Below, piece by piece: positions 1 through 11,807 of a DNA stretch of 64,000 nt. The notes beneath the pieces are model-generated. The model searched no databases. It was not told where the DNA came from and saw nothing but the letters and a program-made list of their open reading frames with translations. Origin of the DNA: Leptospira sp. WS92.C1 (lineage in GTDB: Bacteria; Spirochaetota; Leptospiria; Leptospirales; Leptospiraceae); the NCBI RefSeq assembly GCF_040833975.1, contig NZ_CP162130.1, positions 1,872,501-1,936,500 on the forward strand, read 5' to 3'. The first letter of the stretch is position 1. The number at the start of each line of letters is the position of its first letter. Made by a program: the position numbers and the translations under genes.

Positions 1-61
1 ATTTGGATTACATTCCTTCTACGGTGATATTCATTCTTTGAGATGGATTTTATATGTATTA

Positions 62-92
62 TTGCAAAAAACGAATCCACAATTGGTATAAT
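62..92 (+). promoter_or_regulatory. Possible sigma70-type promoter
   Basis: A TTGCAA box (62-67) is followed 19 bases later by a perfect TATAAT (87-92). It lies about 120 bases upstream of the lipoprotein start at 212. The long spacer and weak -35 make this tentative. Confidence 0.3.
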
Positions 93-211
93 TCATAGAG
101 GGAGTAAAGATTTAAGAACAATTTTAGATAAAAAACGGTTGAAACTACTTTTTGTCGCAATCGGTTTTTTTGAAACTTCCCTCTCTAATTGGTGATTTTC
201 GGAGTAATAAA

Positions 212-1309
212 ATGAGAATTCAAACTAAAACAACTATGATTGCCCTGTTGGCGGCTCTTAGTTTTTCTTTTTTATCCTGTGAAGACGAAAAAAAGGCAGA
301 GGAAACGAGCTTAACTTCACTCCTCACCCAGACATCCTCGTTACCTTTCTCAGGTTTTCCAAACGATGGATCCGGAGAGGATGAAATACCGTCTGGGGAG
401 CCCATTTTGCTTTCCATAACTCCGACCCCAGATAGTATAAAACAATTCAGCCTAACCGATCGCGGATATCTCCCAGAAGGTGGGAGCTGTGATTCTGATG
501 GAGTTTCCATGGGATATTTTCAGGAAGGGGAATCCGTCAAGGTTAGACAAATTGAACCGACCACATCGGGTCAAATCACTGTCGAGGCGGTATTTGATCG
601 TCCGGTTACCTCTAAATCGTATCGTTTAGATATGAGAATTGGAGGCATTGGGATAGGGGGCGGGTCCGGCACATTTGTTTATCCTACCAGACCAAACTCT
701 AATACGATTCGTTTTGTTTTACCATTCCAACACGAATTTCCCGGAATTTCCAGATTGTCAACGGATAGTCCTACTTGGAACGCTGATAACGAAATGAGTT
801 TTAGCTTGGCGGAACGACCAAACGATAGTCCTTACGGTGTTGGAAACGAGGTTCTACGCTGGAAATATACCGAAAAGTTCCAAGCTCCTTATGATAATTA
901 CAACGCAAAAGTTTCCTTCATTTGTGAAACAGACGAAGCTTCCGAGTGTTATGCGAAGGTAAAGTATCGTTTGCCTTTGTTTGACAATCACGCACTTCGT
1001 TCGGATAGCAAAAACTTTTTTCTGTCTGTTACTCTACTGAATCCCTCTAATCCGTCTCAGATCATTGGTCGGGGGTTTATCCAAGCACCGGATTGTTATT
1101 TTGATGCAAAACAAAACTCGTCTCATGTGTGGTACTACGAGGCAAAGATAAAATTGAACCGAGATGAGGCTCTGTTTACCCCTCAGGATTTGGCGAATGG
1201 AAATTACAAAGTGGTAATTGATAACGCTATAGAATTTGGACTTCGGATCAATAATGCCCCTTATCACGGTGGGATTTTATATAAAGATTCAGATATCGTT
1301 CGACAATAG
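212..1309 (+). CDS. Putative lipoprotein, function unknown
   Basis: A 365-residue exported lipoprotein is predicted. The N-terminus has basic residues, a hydrophobic stretch and a lipobox ending L-S-C (Cys23) followed by an acidic run (EDEKK), as spirochaetal lipoproteins have. The start at 212 is preferred over the upstream in-frame start at 152 because it puts the signal peptide at the N-terminus and has a GGAG ribosome site at 201-204. The mature part is Ser/Pro rich at first, then appears beta rich with a Gly-rich segment near residues 150-160. No known domain was recognised. The gene stands alone and ends in a strong terminator just downstream. Confidence 0.75.
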   Translation: MRIQTKTTMIALLAALSFSFLSCEDEKKAEETSLTSLLTQTSSLPFSGFPNDGSGEDEIPSGEPILLSITPTPDSIKQFSLTDRGYLPEGGSCDSDGVSMGYFQEGESVKVRQIEPTTSGQITVEAVFDRPVTSKSYRLDMRIGGIGIGGGSGTFVYPTRPNSNTIRFVLPFQHEFPGISRLSTDSPTWNADNEMSFSLAERPNDSPYGVGNEVLRWKYTEKFQAPYDNYNAKVSFICETDEASECYAKVKYRLPLFDNHALRSDSKNFFLSVTLLNPSNPSQIIGRGFIQAPDCYFDAKQNSSHVWYYEAKIKLNRDEALFTPQDLANGNYKVVIDNAIEFGLRINNAPYHGGILYKDSDIVRQ

Positions 1310-1332
1310 TCAGAAGACTGAAATCGGATATA

Positions 1333-1369
1333 GCCGAACAAGTCGTTATTACGGCTTGTTCGGTTTTTT
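1333..1369 (+). terminator. Rho-independent terminator
   Basis: A perfect 9-bp stem (CCGAACAAG at 1334-1342 with CTTGTTCGG at 1355-1363) is followed by six T residues. It lies 24 bases after the lipoprotein stop codon and shields it from the insertion sequence downstream. Confidence 0.85.
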
Positions 1370-1411
1370 GTTTTTGAAAAAAATGAAACAGCCGTTAGAC
1401 AGTGTGTCGTG

Positions 1412-1416
1412 AAATT
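1412..1416. repeat. Target site duplication, left copy (AAATT)
   Basis: AAATT directly abuts the left inverted repeat of the insertion sequence and matches 2663-2667 exactly. Five bases is a typical duplication length for IS2-like elements. Confidence 0.8.
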
Positions 1417-1434
1417 TGGAGTTACCCCCAAAAA

Positions 1435-2205
1435 TCATACAGCGAATGTTAGCTCTTTTTCTATAAATTCTTTCGGCGACAACATTTGCAATCCCTTATG
1501 TGGTGCGAAGGAATTATAATCGTCAATCCAATTGTGTATTTTTAGCATAACTTCTTCAGCGTGATTTAAATGATTCACATAAGCATAATCTCTTTTGAAT
1601 GTTTTCACAAAGGCTTCGGCCATTCCGTTACTCTCTGGAGAATAAGCAGGAGTATGGCAGACTTCAAATCCCAACGTTTCAATAAAAGCCATAGTCGTAA
1701 AAGCAGTATATTGAGGACCGTTGTCAGATAGGAACTGCGTTGAAGGAACCTTGGAATCACCAATCGTTGTTCCTTTGCTTCAAGAAGCATATCTCGAATC
1801 ATTTGACCGTCAATGCCAATGGTTGAGGAAATATAGCTTATGATTTCTCTATCATGGCAATCCATGACAAAGGCCAACCAAATAAGCCGTCCATCCCAAC
1901 AACGTATTCCTAAGATATCGGAACACCATCTTATATTGCTTTTTAATGTGATGATTTTCCCTTCATGGGTTTGTTTCAATCTTGGAGCATTCCTTTGTAA
2001 AAGTAGATTTTGTTCCTTCATGATTCGGTAGATCCGTTTATGATTCACTCGCGGTAAGTCCCTGCTTTTATTGATCCGATTGACGATTGCTGTAATTCTT
2101 GGATATCCGTAGGTGGGTCTATCATGGCAGACATCTTTAGTCGTTTGCAAGACATGCTCTTTGAATTCGCTGATCGAATGCTTTGTTCGACTAAAGCGAT
2201 TCTTG

Positions 2206-2209
<4 letters not shown>
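1435..2209 (-). pseudogene. IS3-family transposase orfB (DDE integrase), frameshifted
   Basis: This is the catalytic rve-type integrase subunit. It starts with an ATG at 2209 that overlaps the orfA stop as ATGA. The first frame reads MTRIALVEQS and then loses homology. The conserved part continues in another frame (CHDRPTYGYPRI, RWCSDILGIR with the first Asp, FVMDCHDRE). The frame breaks again near 1762 and resumes as FLSDNGPQY (second Asp) and SPESNGMAEAFVKT (catalytic Glu). Adding one base near 2165-2205 and one near 1762 (which would give R-F-G-D-S-K) restores a 259-codon reading frame, a plausible full length for orfB. Confidence 0.85.
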
Positions 2210-2601
<392 letters not shown>

Positions 2602-2662
2602 AGCATTACTCCTATTGCTTAGGAGCTAACTGCGATGTACGGTTTTAAGTGGGGTAACTACA

Positions 2663-2667
2663 AAATT
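2663..2667. repeat. Target site duplication, right copy (AAATT)
   Basis: AAATT directly abuts the right end of the insertion sequence and matches 1412-1416 exactly. Confidence 0.8.
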
Positions 2668-2696
2668 AAAAATCACCCAAAAGAGAAAAAACCTTC

Positions 2697-3209
2697 CTAT
2701 CTCCAAAACTTGGGATACTGACGATTCTTACTCAAGTTGTTGAATCCGAGCGCAAGGATCAAAAGAATCAAAGATCCGGATAGCGCGGGTGTGAGAATAA
2801 AATTCCAATCCACATTTCCCATCAGAATTACGATCGGATCCGCACCGGCGGGTGGATGTGTCGTTTTGGTCAACTGCATACATGCAATCGAAGTAGCGAC
2901 AGCCAATCCAAGAAAATACCAATCAATTTCCGAGAAAAGTCAGAAATAGAAGGCCGATCGTTGATGCGAGTAGATGTCCTCCCACTCAATTTCTGGGTTG
3001 AGAAAATGGACTTTCGGGAACCCCAAATAAAAGCACACAAGACACACCGAACGGAGCCATGATCAAAGGGGAATCAAAGGTTTTAGAAAGGAGGGCGATC
3101 GAGAGATTCCAAGTGTTCCTCCTATCCAGGACCAAAGGATCTGGTGATACGCGGGTCGAGGAGGGGAAAGCGACTCGGCCTTCATTTTTTTTAGAATTCG
3201 TTTCATCAT
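2697..3209 (-). pseudogene. HPP-family integral membrane protein, decayed
   Basis: The remnant spans a whole HPP-family membrane protein in three frames. It begins at an ATG at 3209 (MMKRILKKMKAESLSPPRPA, then QILWSWIGGTLG). It shifts frame near 3098 to SIALLSKTFDSPLIMAPFG and CVLLFGVPESPFSQPRN. An in-frame TGA near 2983 precedes VGGHLLASTIGLLFLTFLGN. It then stops and shifts near 2935 into WYFLGLAVATSIACMQLTKT and the family signature THPPAGADP. At least two frameshifts and one stop are visible. HPP proteins are small multi-pass membrane proteins, linked to nitrite transport in cyanobacteria and plants. The last 69 codons remain open but should not give a working protein. Confidence 0.8.
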
Positions 3210-3446
3210 TTTATCTCTAGTTCTAAGGTTCTATTTTTATATAGGTAGCTTGTCCAAAGTCAGGGTCCTTTTGTAGAAGGACAAAACTTCAGGAATCTAT
3301 CGGTTTCGATCGGGCCCTATAAGAAGGTTGATTTGGAACCAAACTGAGAGTCGAACAACTTTCTTGGACGATAAAATCTGGATTTTGCAGATGCGAACGT
3401 TGTATGAAATTTGGACTTTGAAAAAGTATTTCGTTTTATGAAGATT

Positions 3447-3464
3447 TTGTAAGAGTTCCTACAA
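3447..3464 (-). repeat. Dispersed palindromic motif, copy 1
   Basis: The minus strand reads TTGTAGGAACTCTTACAA, an imperfect palindrome with arms TTGTARGA and TCYTACAA. An exact copy in opposite orientation is at 3641-3658, and variants are at 7913-7929 and 27017-27032. Confidence 0.6.
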
Positions 3465-3640
3465 AAATTCAGAGAGTCTACTTTCACTTGCAAAAAAAAA
3501 TCTGATATAGGAAATTCTCCCACTCTTTTGCATCGAACATTTCGCAGGCGATCTCTGAGAAGCAAAAATGGATCCGTTAAAAGAATCAAACGCAATCAAA
3601 TCATAAAACCAAGATTCACGGCGGGATTGTTTTAGGAGAA

Positions 3641-3658
3641 TTGTAGGAACTCTTACAA
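3641..3658 (+). repeat. Dispersed palindromic motif, copy 2
   Basis: The plus strand reads TTGTAGGAACTCTTACAA, identical to the complement of 3447-3464. The two copies face each other 176 bases apart. Confidence 0.6.
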
Positions 3659-3710
3659 ATTCGTCTTTACACTGGAGATTTTTCTCTCACTGGCACCATT
3701 CCATAGAGGC

Positions 3711-3744
3711 AAAAAAATACCCGGAAAATTTTTTCCGGGTATTT
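3711..3744 (-). terminator. Rho-independent terminator (works in both directions)
   Basis: A perfect 14-bp stem (AAATACCCGGAAAA at 3715-3728 with TTTTCCGGGTATTT at 3731-3744) and a two-base loop lie 27 bases past the stop codon of the minus-strand lipoprotein gene. On the minus strand it is followed by a T run. Confidence 0.85.
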
Positions 3745-3771
3745 GTATTTTTTCGAATGAGAAGCGGGGCG

Positions 3772-5019
3772 TTACTTTAAAGGTTTAAATTCCAAAGTTA
3801 CAACACCGCGAGTAGCGGATTTTACTTCTAAGGATTTAGAAGATAAGAAGGAAAACCCTCTATCCTTTTTATAAACGAGCTCTTCTTGAAAAAGAGCGTC
3901 TTTTCCCGGATAGATCACTTCCCACTCGGATCCTTTTTCATCGGAGGTTCTTACGTTGATTTCTTTTGCCGCGGTAAACTCAGTCAGGTCGTCTTTGAAT
4001 TTAGTAGCTTCGTCAGCGTTGAGTCCGGTAAATTTCAGAACGATCGGGTTGTTTTCGGTTAGATGGAACCATTCTTCCTTTAACTGTTTGTTTACTTTTT
4101 TAGAGACCGAGGTCGCCCATTCCGTAACCGCCTTTTCTCTGGAAACTTTCTGGGTGATATCCGCACCACGACCGTCTGCGGATCCGCTGTCTACGATCTT
4201 TCCATCACCCCAAAGTAAAACTACTTTGTAAGTTCCGGTAGCGGCAGTGTTGTAAATGGGTCTTTCAAGGGCCTTTCCGTTTACGGACTCAAGAGTTTGT
4301 TGATCTTGGGTTTCGACGGTTGCGAGCACCAATACTTCCGCCTGAAGCATTTCTGCGAGAATCTTGATCAAAGGAGAACCTTCTACCTTCTCCGCATCTA
4401 CCTGATTTTTTGTTACTTTTTTTGCGGTAAGAGCCGGATCGATGATCTTATTTCCATTTTTCTTCAAAGCTTTGATGATCTCTGCTTCTCCGAAATTGTT
4501 TGGGCCAGCAGGAATGATAGGAGCTCCGGCCATTTGACCTAGAACTAAAACCGCAACTCTTGGGTTTCCTACGTCTGCGAGAAGATTGTCTACCGCTGTG
4601 GAAATTTTAGATTCTTCCACTTCACATCTTACTGTGAGTTTCAACATCGGCTGAGTATCGATTTTCCCTTCGGTTTCATCGATGATCTCGTAATTTTTTA
4701 CAAAAGCGTCAGTTTTGGAAAGTAAGCTGGATCCAAGACTTTCCCCATCGGAAGCCTTACTTTTGTTGCTAATTTCTTCGCCGATCACTTTGCGAACAGC
4801 ATTGATCTTTGCGTCTTTCAAAGCTCTTTGTTTTGCGATCTGTTTGTCTCCGTTGTAGATGGGAGCTTCGCCGATCACGGTAACTTTGTTACCTTCTTTC
4901 GCGTAGTATTCTTTTTTCTTGCCGTCGCTGCGAGTGGATGATCCGGAAGAACCGCAGCTCACTGCGAACGAAATAACTGCTAAGGCTGCGATGAGCCTGA
5001 TGATAGGGAAACGATTCAT
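3772..5019 (-). CDS. Lipoprotein with FlgT-N/LPP20-like domain
   Basis: A 415-residue lipoprotein with a signal peptide ending in A-V-S-C (Cys22). Residues about 45-145 carry the pattern seen in FlgT N-terminal and LPP20-type domains: a short beta segment (VTVIGEAPI), a helix rich in Ala/Arg/Lys ([16 protein letters not shown]), a SKTDAF segment and a closing strand with K-L-T-V-R-C-E-V. The rest is mixed alpha/beta with no domain I can name. FlgT-like domains occur in flagellar and envelope assembly proteins, so an envelope role is inferred. The gene is divergent from the NamZ-like gene and ends in a strong terminator. Confidence 0.65.
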   Translation of the reverse strand: MNRFPIIRLIAALAVISFAVSCGSSGSSTRSDGKKKEYYAKEGNKVTVIGEAPIYNGDKQIAKQRALKDAKINAVRKVIGEEISNKSKASDGESLGSSLLSKTDAFVKNYEIIDETEGKIDTQPMLKLTVRCEVEESKISTAVDNLLADVGNPRVAVLVLGQMAGAPIIPAGPNNFGEAEIIKALKKNGNKIIDPALTAKKVTKNQVDAEKVEGSPLIKILAEMLQAEVLVLATVETQDQQTLESVNGKALERPIYNTAATGTYKVVLLWGDGKIVDSGSADGRGADITQKVSREKAVTEWATSVSKKVNKQLKEEWFHLTENNPIVLKFTGLNADEATKFKDDLTEFTAAKEINVRTSDEKGSEWEVIYPGKDALFQEELVYKKDRGFSFLSSKSLEVKSATRGVVTLEFKPLK

Positions 5020-5084
5020 TTTGTCGTTTTTCTCCTTGAAGAATAGGTTTGGGGGATTTTCTTAAACAAAATAGGAACTTTAGG

Positions 5085-6347
<1,263 letters not shown>

Positions 6348-6348
6348 A

Positions 6349-6948
6349 ATGCAGAAGCCGGTTTTCCGATTTCGTTTTGTTTGTTTTGTCTTTCTTTTTT
6401 GGATTTCCATTTTATCTGCGGAGACCGGAACTTGGCGGGAATATTCGCTCAAAGAATTGATCGGCAGATTGAAATATTATACATACGCAAAGGTCGCCCA
6501 AAGTCTACGGGGAGTTTATCCCACAAATCAGGAACAAGCTTGGGAAAATCAAAGCTGCGGTTTTCCGGCGACGGATCTTCCGGGACCTTTTTTTTGCGGA
6601 CTGCTCAAACAACAAAATCCAATTCCTCCTTCGGTTTCGAAAGATTCTTCGCTTAATATGGAAAATGGTCTTTCTCCGAATATTCCTGTGATAAAGGAAT
6701 ATAAAAGCGTTCAGATTTATTCGGGGAGTACGATTTCGGGGAAGAATGTGGTTCAAATCGATTCCGAGGAAGCTCCGGGCGAAATTTTACGGGCGTTTTA
6801 TCTTTCCAATGGACAGCTCAGTCATTATGAATTTCAGGACAGCATCCTCATTTTTGATTGGTCGGGTTCCAAGTTGAATGGTATCTTGGAAGTAAAAGTG
6901 GATTCTATTTTGAGACCGCTCTCCGGGAGAGAAATTTTATTTCCATGA
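6349..6948 (+). CDS. Exported protein, function unknown
   Basis: A 199-residue protein with a signal peptide of basic and aromatic residues ending near LSAETG. It starts one base after the stop of the DUF1343 gene and its stop overlaps the start of the DUF2797 gene, so the three form an operon. The mature part has no domain that I recognise. Two Cys residues (SCGFPATD and FFCGLL) could form a disulphide. A start at 6316 is possible but would add an N-terminal extension that overlaps the previous gene. Confidence 0.6.
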   Translation: MQKPVFRFRFVCFVFLFWISILSAETGTWREYSLKELIGRLKYYTYAKVAQSLRGVYPTNQEQAWENQSCGFPATDLPGPFFCGLLKQQNPIPPSVSKDSSLNMENGLSPNIPVIKEYKSVQIYSGSTISGKNVVQIDSEEAPGEILRAFYLSNGQLSHYEFQDSILIFDWSGSKLNGILEVKVDSILRPLSGREILFP

Positions 6949-7796
6949 AAACGATTGCTTCTGGTTTTTTGAGGATGATGGATCATCAAAAAATAGACCC
7001 CGTCAATTATATCTGGGTTTGGTCGGAATACGAATCGACGTCTTCCGAAAAACAGGAAGCACGAATACAAGAAAATTCTGATATTCTAAATTGTATCGGA
7101 AAAAAAGTAAAGCTGGAATTTACGGGAAGGATTCGTTGTGTTTCCTGCGGAAGAATTACCAAAAAAAGCTTTAATCAGGGGAATTGTTTTACCTGTTTTC
7201 AAACTCTTGCGCAAAACGATCTCTGCATTTTAAGACCGGATACTTGTCATTTTCATCTTGGCACGTGTAGGGAGCCCGATTGGGGAGAGGACCAGTGTTT
7301 TCGACCTCATACGGTATATCTCGCGAACAGCTCCGCGATCAAGGTCGGGATCACAAAAGAAAATCCGGTTTCCAATCGTTGGGTGGATCAAGGAGCGATG
7401 CAGGGAATTCCGATGGTGGAAGTGAGTTCTCGACGGGACGCGGGAATCATCGAAAAAGAACTTTCTAAAGTTTTATCGGATCGGACCACTTGGCAAAAGA
7501 TGGTTTCTGGAGATCCCGAGCCAATTGATCTTACTGAAAAAAAAAGGGAGTTTGTCCAACGAATCGAAGAACTGGATTTGGATCTGGATTACAAGGTCGC
7601 CTCTCAAAACGAACCGACTACAATTTTGTATCCGATCCAAAGTTATCCGAAAAAGATCCAATCTCTTTCTCCTGAAAAAAACGCGGTGATCGAAGACATT
7701 CTTACAGGAATCAAAGGCCAGTATCTTCTTTTTGAATCGGGAGTGATCAATATTCGGGCTTACGGCGGATACGAAGCGATCCTGAGCGCGGAATGA
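6945..7796 (+). CDS. DUF2797 family protein
   Basis: A 283-residue cytoplasmic protein. It has a zinc-ribbon-like region ([12 protein letters not shown], then CFTCF, near residues 65-85) followed by a segment resembling a GIY-YIG fold ([16 protein letters not shown], then NRWVDQGA and IEKELSK). This arrangement is typical of DUF2797, whose function is unknown. The start at 6945 overlaps the preceding stop as ATGA, which favours it over the longer frame from 6858. Confidence 0.75.
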   Translation: MKTIASGFLRMMDHQKIDPVNYIWVWSEYESTSSEKQEARIQENSDILNCIGKKVKLEFTGRIRCVSCGRITKKSFNQGNCFTCFQTLAQNDLCILRPDTCHFHLGTCREPDWGEDQCFRPHTVYLANSSAIKVGITKENPVSNRWVDQGAMQGIPMVEVSSRRDAGIIEKELSKVLSDRTTWQKMVSGDPEPIDLTEKKREFVQRIEELDLDLDYKVASQNEPTTILYPIQSYPKKIQSLSPEKNAVIEDILTGIKGQYLLFESGVINIRAYGGYEAILSAE

Positions 7797-8272
7797 AACG
7801 TTTCTTCTAAGAGTTCTTAAGGAATCCACAAAAGATCCTCTCTTTAGACAAAGCTAAGCTAGGTTCCTAGGAAAATCTCTCAATCCTTGCCAGGTCTCCC
7901 ACGATGAACGAATGTAAGAGTTCTTACAAGCTCCGGTTTTGATGCGAGATCTCTAAGGAAAGTCCGTTTGATTTGCGTTGACATGGTTTGTTTGAGAATT
8001 TAGTATCGATCCAACCGTAACTTATCGATCGGATCCGTTTATAGATAAGGTATTGCGGGAACGGATCCTTGAGGTTCGACTCCTCAGTGAAACCTGTGGT
8101 GTGGAAAACCAGTTCTCGGTCAAAAGACTGTTACGCTGAAAATAGGTCGGAGCCGCGAAAACCTTCGCAACTTTTTGAAACCCTGCAATTTAAGGAAACG
8201 AAGTCGAATGACTTCTCGAATTAGGTTCCGTTTTGAAAGGTGCTCCGACCCTCTTGATTGGAAGGAATGAAA
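7797..8272. other. Structured intergenic region, candidate leader or small RNA
   Basis: About 475 bases contain no gene but many inverted repeats. They include a palindromic motif (7913-7929), GGATCCGTT/AACGGATCC (8031-8039 with 8060-8068), an interleaved CTTATC/GATAAG (8021-8026 with 8044-8049), and a T-arm-like hairpin TGAGG/CCTCA near 8070-8087. A perfect 9-bp closing stem GGTCGGAGC/GCTCCGACC (about 8143 to 8250) encloses hairpins GCGAA/TTCGC and GAAGTC/GACTTC. The last stem ends about 20 bases before the SPFH gene start, so it may be a 5' leader. No known RNA family was recognised. Confidence 0.45.
7913..7929 (+). repeat. Dispersed palindromic motif, copy 3
   Basis: TGTAAGAGTTCTTACAA differs by one base from the copy at 3447-3464 and is closer to a perfect palindrome. 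Confidence 0.5.
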
Positions 8273-8980
8273 ATGAAGATCGTAGTGAATCCGAACGAAA
8301 AAGCTTTATTATATGTAAATTCCAAATTGGAAAAAGTTTATGATCCGGGTGTTTATCGAGTTTCTGGTTTTTTAAAAAAGCTCTTGGTTTTTAAACATCC
8401 TACGATAGAATTTTTGATTACGGTTACTAACCAAGAGCTTTTGACGAAGGACAACCTAGCGTTGCGTCTTTCCTTTTCATATAGTTATAAAATCGTAGAT
8501 TCGATCCGATTTTCGGAAAATTTTTCGATGACCGATAATCCTGCTTTCGTGTTGGGAAGTCTCGTTCAGCAGTTGACCAATCTTTTGAAAGTGGAGATTC
8601 GGGAGCGTATTTCTACTTATACGATTTTCGAATTGAATGAAAAACGAGAGAAACTGTTCGAAGGAATATCGGAAAAACTGAATGTGAGTTTGGCAAAGCA
8701 GGGGGTATCTTTGACTTCGGTTTTTCCTTTGGATTTTTCGTTTCCTAAAAACGTTCAGGAGATTTTTGCAAAACTTGTGGAATCGAAAGTCAGAGCCCTA
8801 GCCGATTTGGAAAACGCAAGAACTCAGGTTGCAACGGTAAGAACGTTAAAAAACGCGGCGGAGTTGATGAAAGGAGACGAGACGATTCAATTTTTTCAGT
8901 TTTTGGAAACGATTTCGCGAATCGCCTCCAAAGGAAGTCATTCTTTTGTAATCGGCACGGATTATTTTAAAAAGAAATAA
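8273..8980 (+). CDS. SPFH/band 7 domain protein without membrane anchor
   Basis: A 235-residue protein resembling the slipin/prohibitin (SPFH) fold: residues about 1-150 are beta rich (MKIVVNPNEKALLYV, then DPGVYRV and TKDNLALRL) and the C-terminal third is helical (KLVESKVRALADLENARTQV). No N-terminal transmembrane segment is visible, unlike the other two SPFH genes in this window. The ATG at 8273 follows GGAAGG at 8260-8265 with ideal spacing; an ATG at 8267 is the alternative. It is followed by a metalloprotease gene after a 40-base gap. The substrate or partner is unknown. Confidence 0.7.
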   Translation: MKIVVNPNEKALLYVNSKLEKVYDPGVYRVSGFLKKLLVFKHPTIEFLITVTNQELLTKDNLALRLSFSYSYKIVDSIRFSENFSMTDNPAFVLGSLVQQLTNLLKVEIRERISTYTIFELNEKREKLFEGISEKLNVSLAKQGVSLTSVFPLDFSFPKNVQEIFAKLVESKVRALADLENARTQVATVRTLKNAAELMKGDETIQFFQFLETISRIASKGSHSFVIGTDYFKKK

Positions 8981-9022
8981 AGTAAAAATTTTGCTATGAA
9001 TCCGTCGTCCTCTAAAAAATAA

Positions 9023-9883
<861 letters not shown>

Positions 9884-10089
9884 TCCTTCGTTTTGATAAA
9901 TCGAAACGCTATTCGGGATAAATTTTTTCTTTAAAAAAATGCGTTTTAAGTTTTTTAAACCCAACAAAAGAGAAGCTTAGTTTCAGAGATTTCGAATCCA
10001 TTTTATTTGATTGATCCAGAGTAGCCAAAAGACTTCTCAAGGGAAAACTTCTTGTATTTCGATCCAGCTACTTTAAATTTTTGCAATCT

Positions 10090-11271
10090 ATGCGTCTGGA
10101 ACATAAATTAAAAAAGTGGGTGGAAGCGGGACTGATCCGTTCCGAGCAGTCCGATTCCATTTTACGGTTTGAAGAAAGCAAAAAGACTTCCTACTTATAT
10201 TACTCATTTATCATATTGGGTGTGGTCGTTATCGGGATCGGAATCATTGCGATCATAGCTGCCAACTGGGAAGAAATCTCAGATCTTTTCAAATTAGGCG
10301 CTGGTCTCGGTGTGATGTCTTTGGTCGCGGGACTTGCGTTTTGGAAACGGGAGAATCCGAATCTTCTGACGGTCTTTATCGTATTGAACGCAATTTTGAT
10401 TTTGGCGATGATCGGACTCGTATCCCAGGTATATCATCGGGGAGGTGAATATTATGAAGCTGCCACTCTCTGGTGTATCCTTAATTTTTTATTCCTAATC
10501 GCAACGGATTCAAAAACACTGATTCATCTTTGGATCATCGGATTTCAGGTTGCGATTACCGGTTGGATTTTGGATCAGCGATCCGGTTGGAACATGTTTT
10601 CTTATTGGAATCACTATTTTTATTTTTCCACGATCGGCTTTTTTACGATTTGGATTGGAACTGAAAGATTTTTCCTTGAATCTCGAAAGGGTTCTTACTT
10701 TTTGTGGGCTGTGTTATTTTTGATTGCAGGAACTTCCTTTTTAGGTTTTCGAGGGGTGGAATATCAGTATGATTCCAGTCCGGAAGATCTGAAATTGATT
10801 TATCCTATGATCGGATTTCCCTGGCTGCAGACCTTAATCCGACTTCTTGTATTTCTTCCCGGCGCCTTTCTATTATTGAGCGGAAATCAGTTTACAAAGA
10901 TGCAAAAGAAGTCGCTTGGGATTAGCTTTCTTGTATTTTTTGCACTCTACGTTTCCGGTCTCTTTTTATATAAGGTTCAACCTTCGACTGATAGGATTGT
11001 GGGATATCATTTTGTTTCCTTGATCCCGGCGTGCTTCTTTGTCATTTTTTGGTTGGGAATCGCCTCCGCGTTTCGCTCTCATAGAAGGATCTTCGATCTT
11101 GCGGTTGCGATGATCGGGATTCGGTTTCTGTATTTTTACTTTGATTTGTTCGGAACTCTGACCTATACCGGTTTCGGTTTGATCATTTCGGGACTTCTGA
11201 TCATCGGGTTTACGATCGGATATTTGAAATTTAAGGGAAAGATGAGAAATCTTTTGGGAGAACAAGAATGA
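10090..11271 (+). CDS. DUF2157 multi-pass membrane protein
   Basis: A 393-residue inner-membrane protein. The N-terminal soluble DUF2157 segment ([19 protein letters not shown]) is followed by about ten hydrophobic helices starting at [23 protein letters not shown]2157 proteins typically neighbour a GDYXXLXY protein, which is the next gene, overlapping by four bases. The role is unknown. The ATG at 10090 is chosen; no strong ribosome site is visible. Confidence 0.75.
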   Translation: MRLEHKLKKWVEAGLIRSEQSDSILRFEESKKTSYLYYSFIILGVVVIGIGIIAIIAANWEEISDLFKLGAGLGVMSLVAGLAFWKRENPNLLTVFIVLNAILILAMIGLVSQVYHRGGEYYEAATLWCILNFLFLIATDSKTLIHLWIIGFQVAITGWILDQRSGWNMFSYWNHYFYFSTIGFFTIWIGTERFFLESRKGSYFLWAVLFLIAGTSFLGFRGVEYQYDSSPEDLKLIYPMIGFPWLQTLIRLLVFLPGAFLLLSGNQFTKMQKKSLGISFLVFFALYVSGLFLYKVQPSTDRIVGYHFVSLIPACFFVIFWLGIASAFRSHRRIFDLAVAMIGIRFLYFYFDLFGTLTYTGFGLIISGLLIIGFTIGYLKFKGKMRNLLGEQE

Positions 11272-11807
11272 AAACGTTCAAAGTTCTTTTGACACTCGCG
11301 TTGGTTATCCCCGTTGCATTTTTCGTTTCCGAGATCGTATATTTGGAATTCGTGAGGAACTTGGGTAAGGAATTGATCCTGCCCGTTTCCGGTTACGATC
11401 CGAGAGATCTTTTGTCCGGACATTATCTGAGATACAATATCGAATACCAAACTTACTCCGCTTGTTCAAACGATCGTTCCGATTCTTCTTCCAAGTTTCA
11501 GAAAAATGAAACTCACTGCATTTGTTATTCTCATCCAGGCAGAATCGAAGCGGGAGCCGGAACTTTTGTCGAGGACTGCAATCCCAATACTCTTCAAGAT
11601 AAAAAGATCTGTAAGTTGTATCTTCGAGGAGAATGTAGATACGGAAGATTTACGATCGGCAATGAACGTTTTTATGTGAATGAAACAAGAGCGTTAGAAT
11701 ATGAAAAACGTCTGAGAAATCAAAACGTGCATATCCGTCTCAAGGTAGAGACGGATGGAAAAGCCCTTACGGATTCTTTGATTTGGGAGGACGGATCTTC
11801 GCTGTGA
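11268..11807 (+). CDS. GDYXXLXY-family membrane-anchored protein
   Basis: A 179-residue protein with one N-terminal membrane segment ([20 protein letters not shown]) and the family signature in variant form ([18 protein letters not shown], where [11 protein letters not shown] replaces the usual GDYxxLxY). Six Cys residues in the middle part suggest a periplasmic location with disulphides. The start ATG overlaps the stop of the DUF2157 gene. Its 3' end overlaps the convergent dehydrogenase gene by 41 bases. Confidence 0.75.
   Translation: MKTFKVLLTLALVIPVAFFVSEIVYLEFVRNLGKELILPVSGYDPRDLLSGHYLRYNIEYQTYSACSNDRSDSSSKFQKNETHCICYSHPGRIEAGAGTFVEDCNPNTLQDKKICKLYLRGECRYGRFTIGNERFYVNETRALEYEKRLRNQNVHIRLKVETDGKALTDSLIWEDGSSL

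Larger units (their letters stand above)
3210..3710. other. Intergenic region with an inverted pair of 18-bp palindromes
   Basis: About 500 bases contain no convincing gene. A short hairpin (GTCCTT and AAGGAC) lies near 3268-3285. The clearest content is two exact reverse-complement copies of an 18-base motif at 3447-3464 and 3641-3658, described separately. Confidence 0.5.

Noticed and set aside
3317..3595. Minus-strand open frame of 92 codons
   Set aside because: Composition is unlike protein, no ribosome site or domain is seen, and it spans one copy of the palindromic repeat.
7955..7975. AAGGAAAGTCCG resembling the RNase P RNA start motif
   Set aside because: The other conserved RNase P blocks and the 3' half are absent in the following 400 bases.
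8069..8088. T-arm-like hairpin suggesting a tRNA or tmRNA end
   Set aside because: No matching acceptor, D-arm or anticodon arm is found at the right distance upstream.
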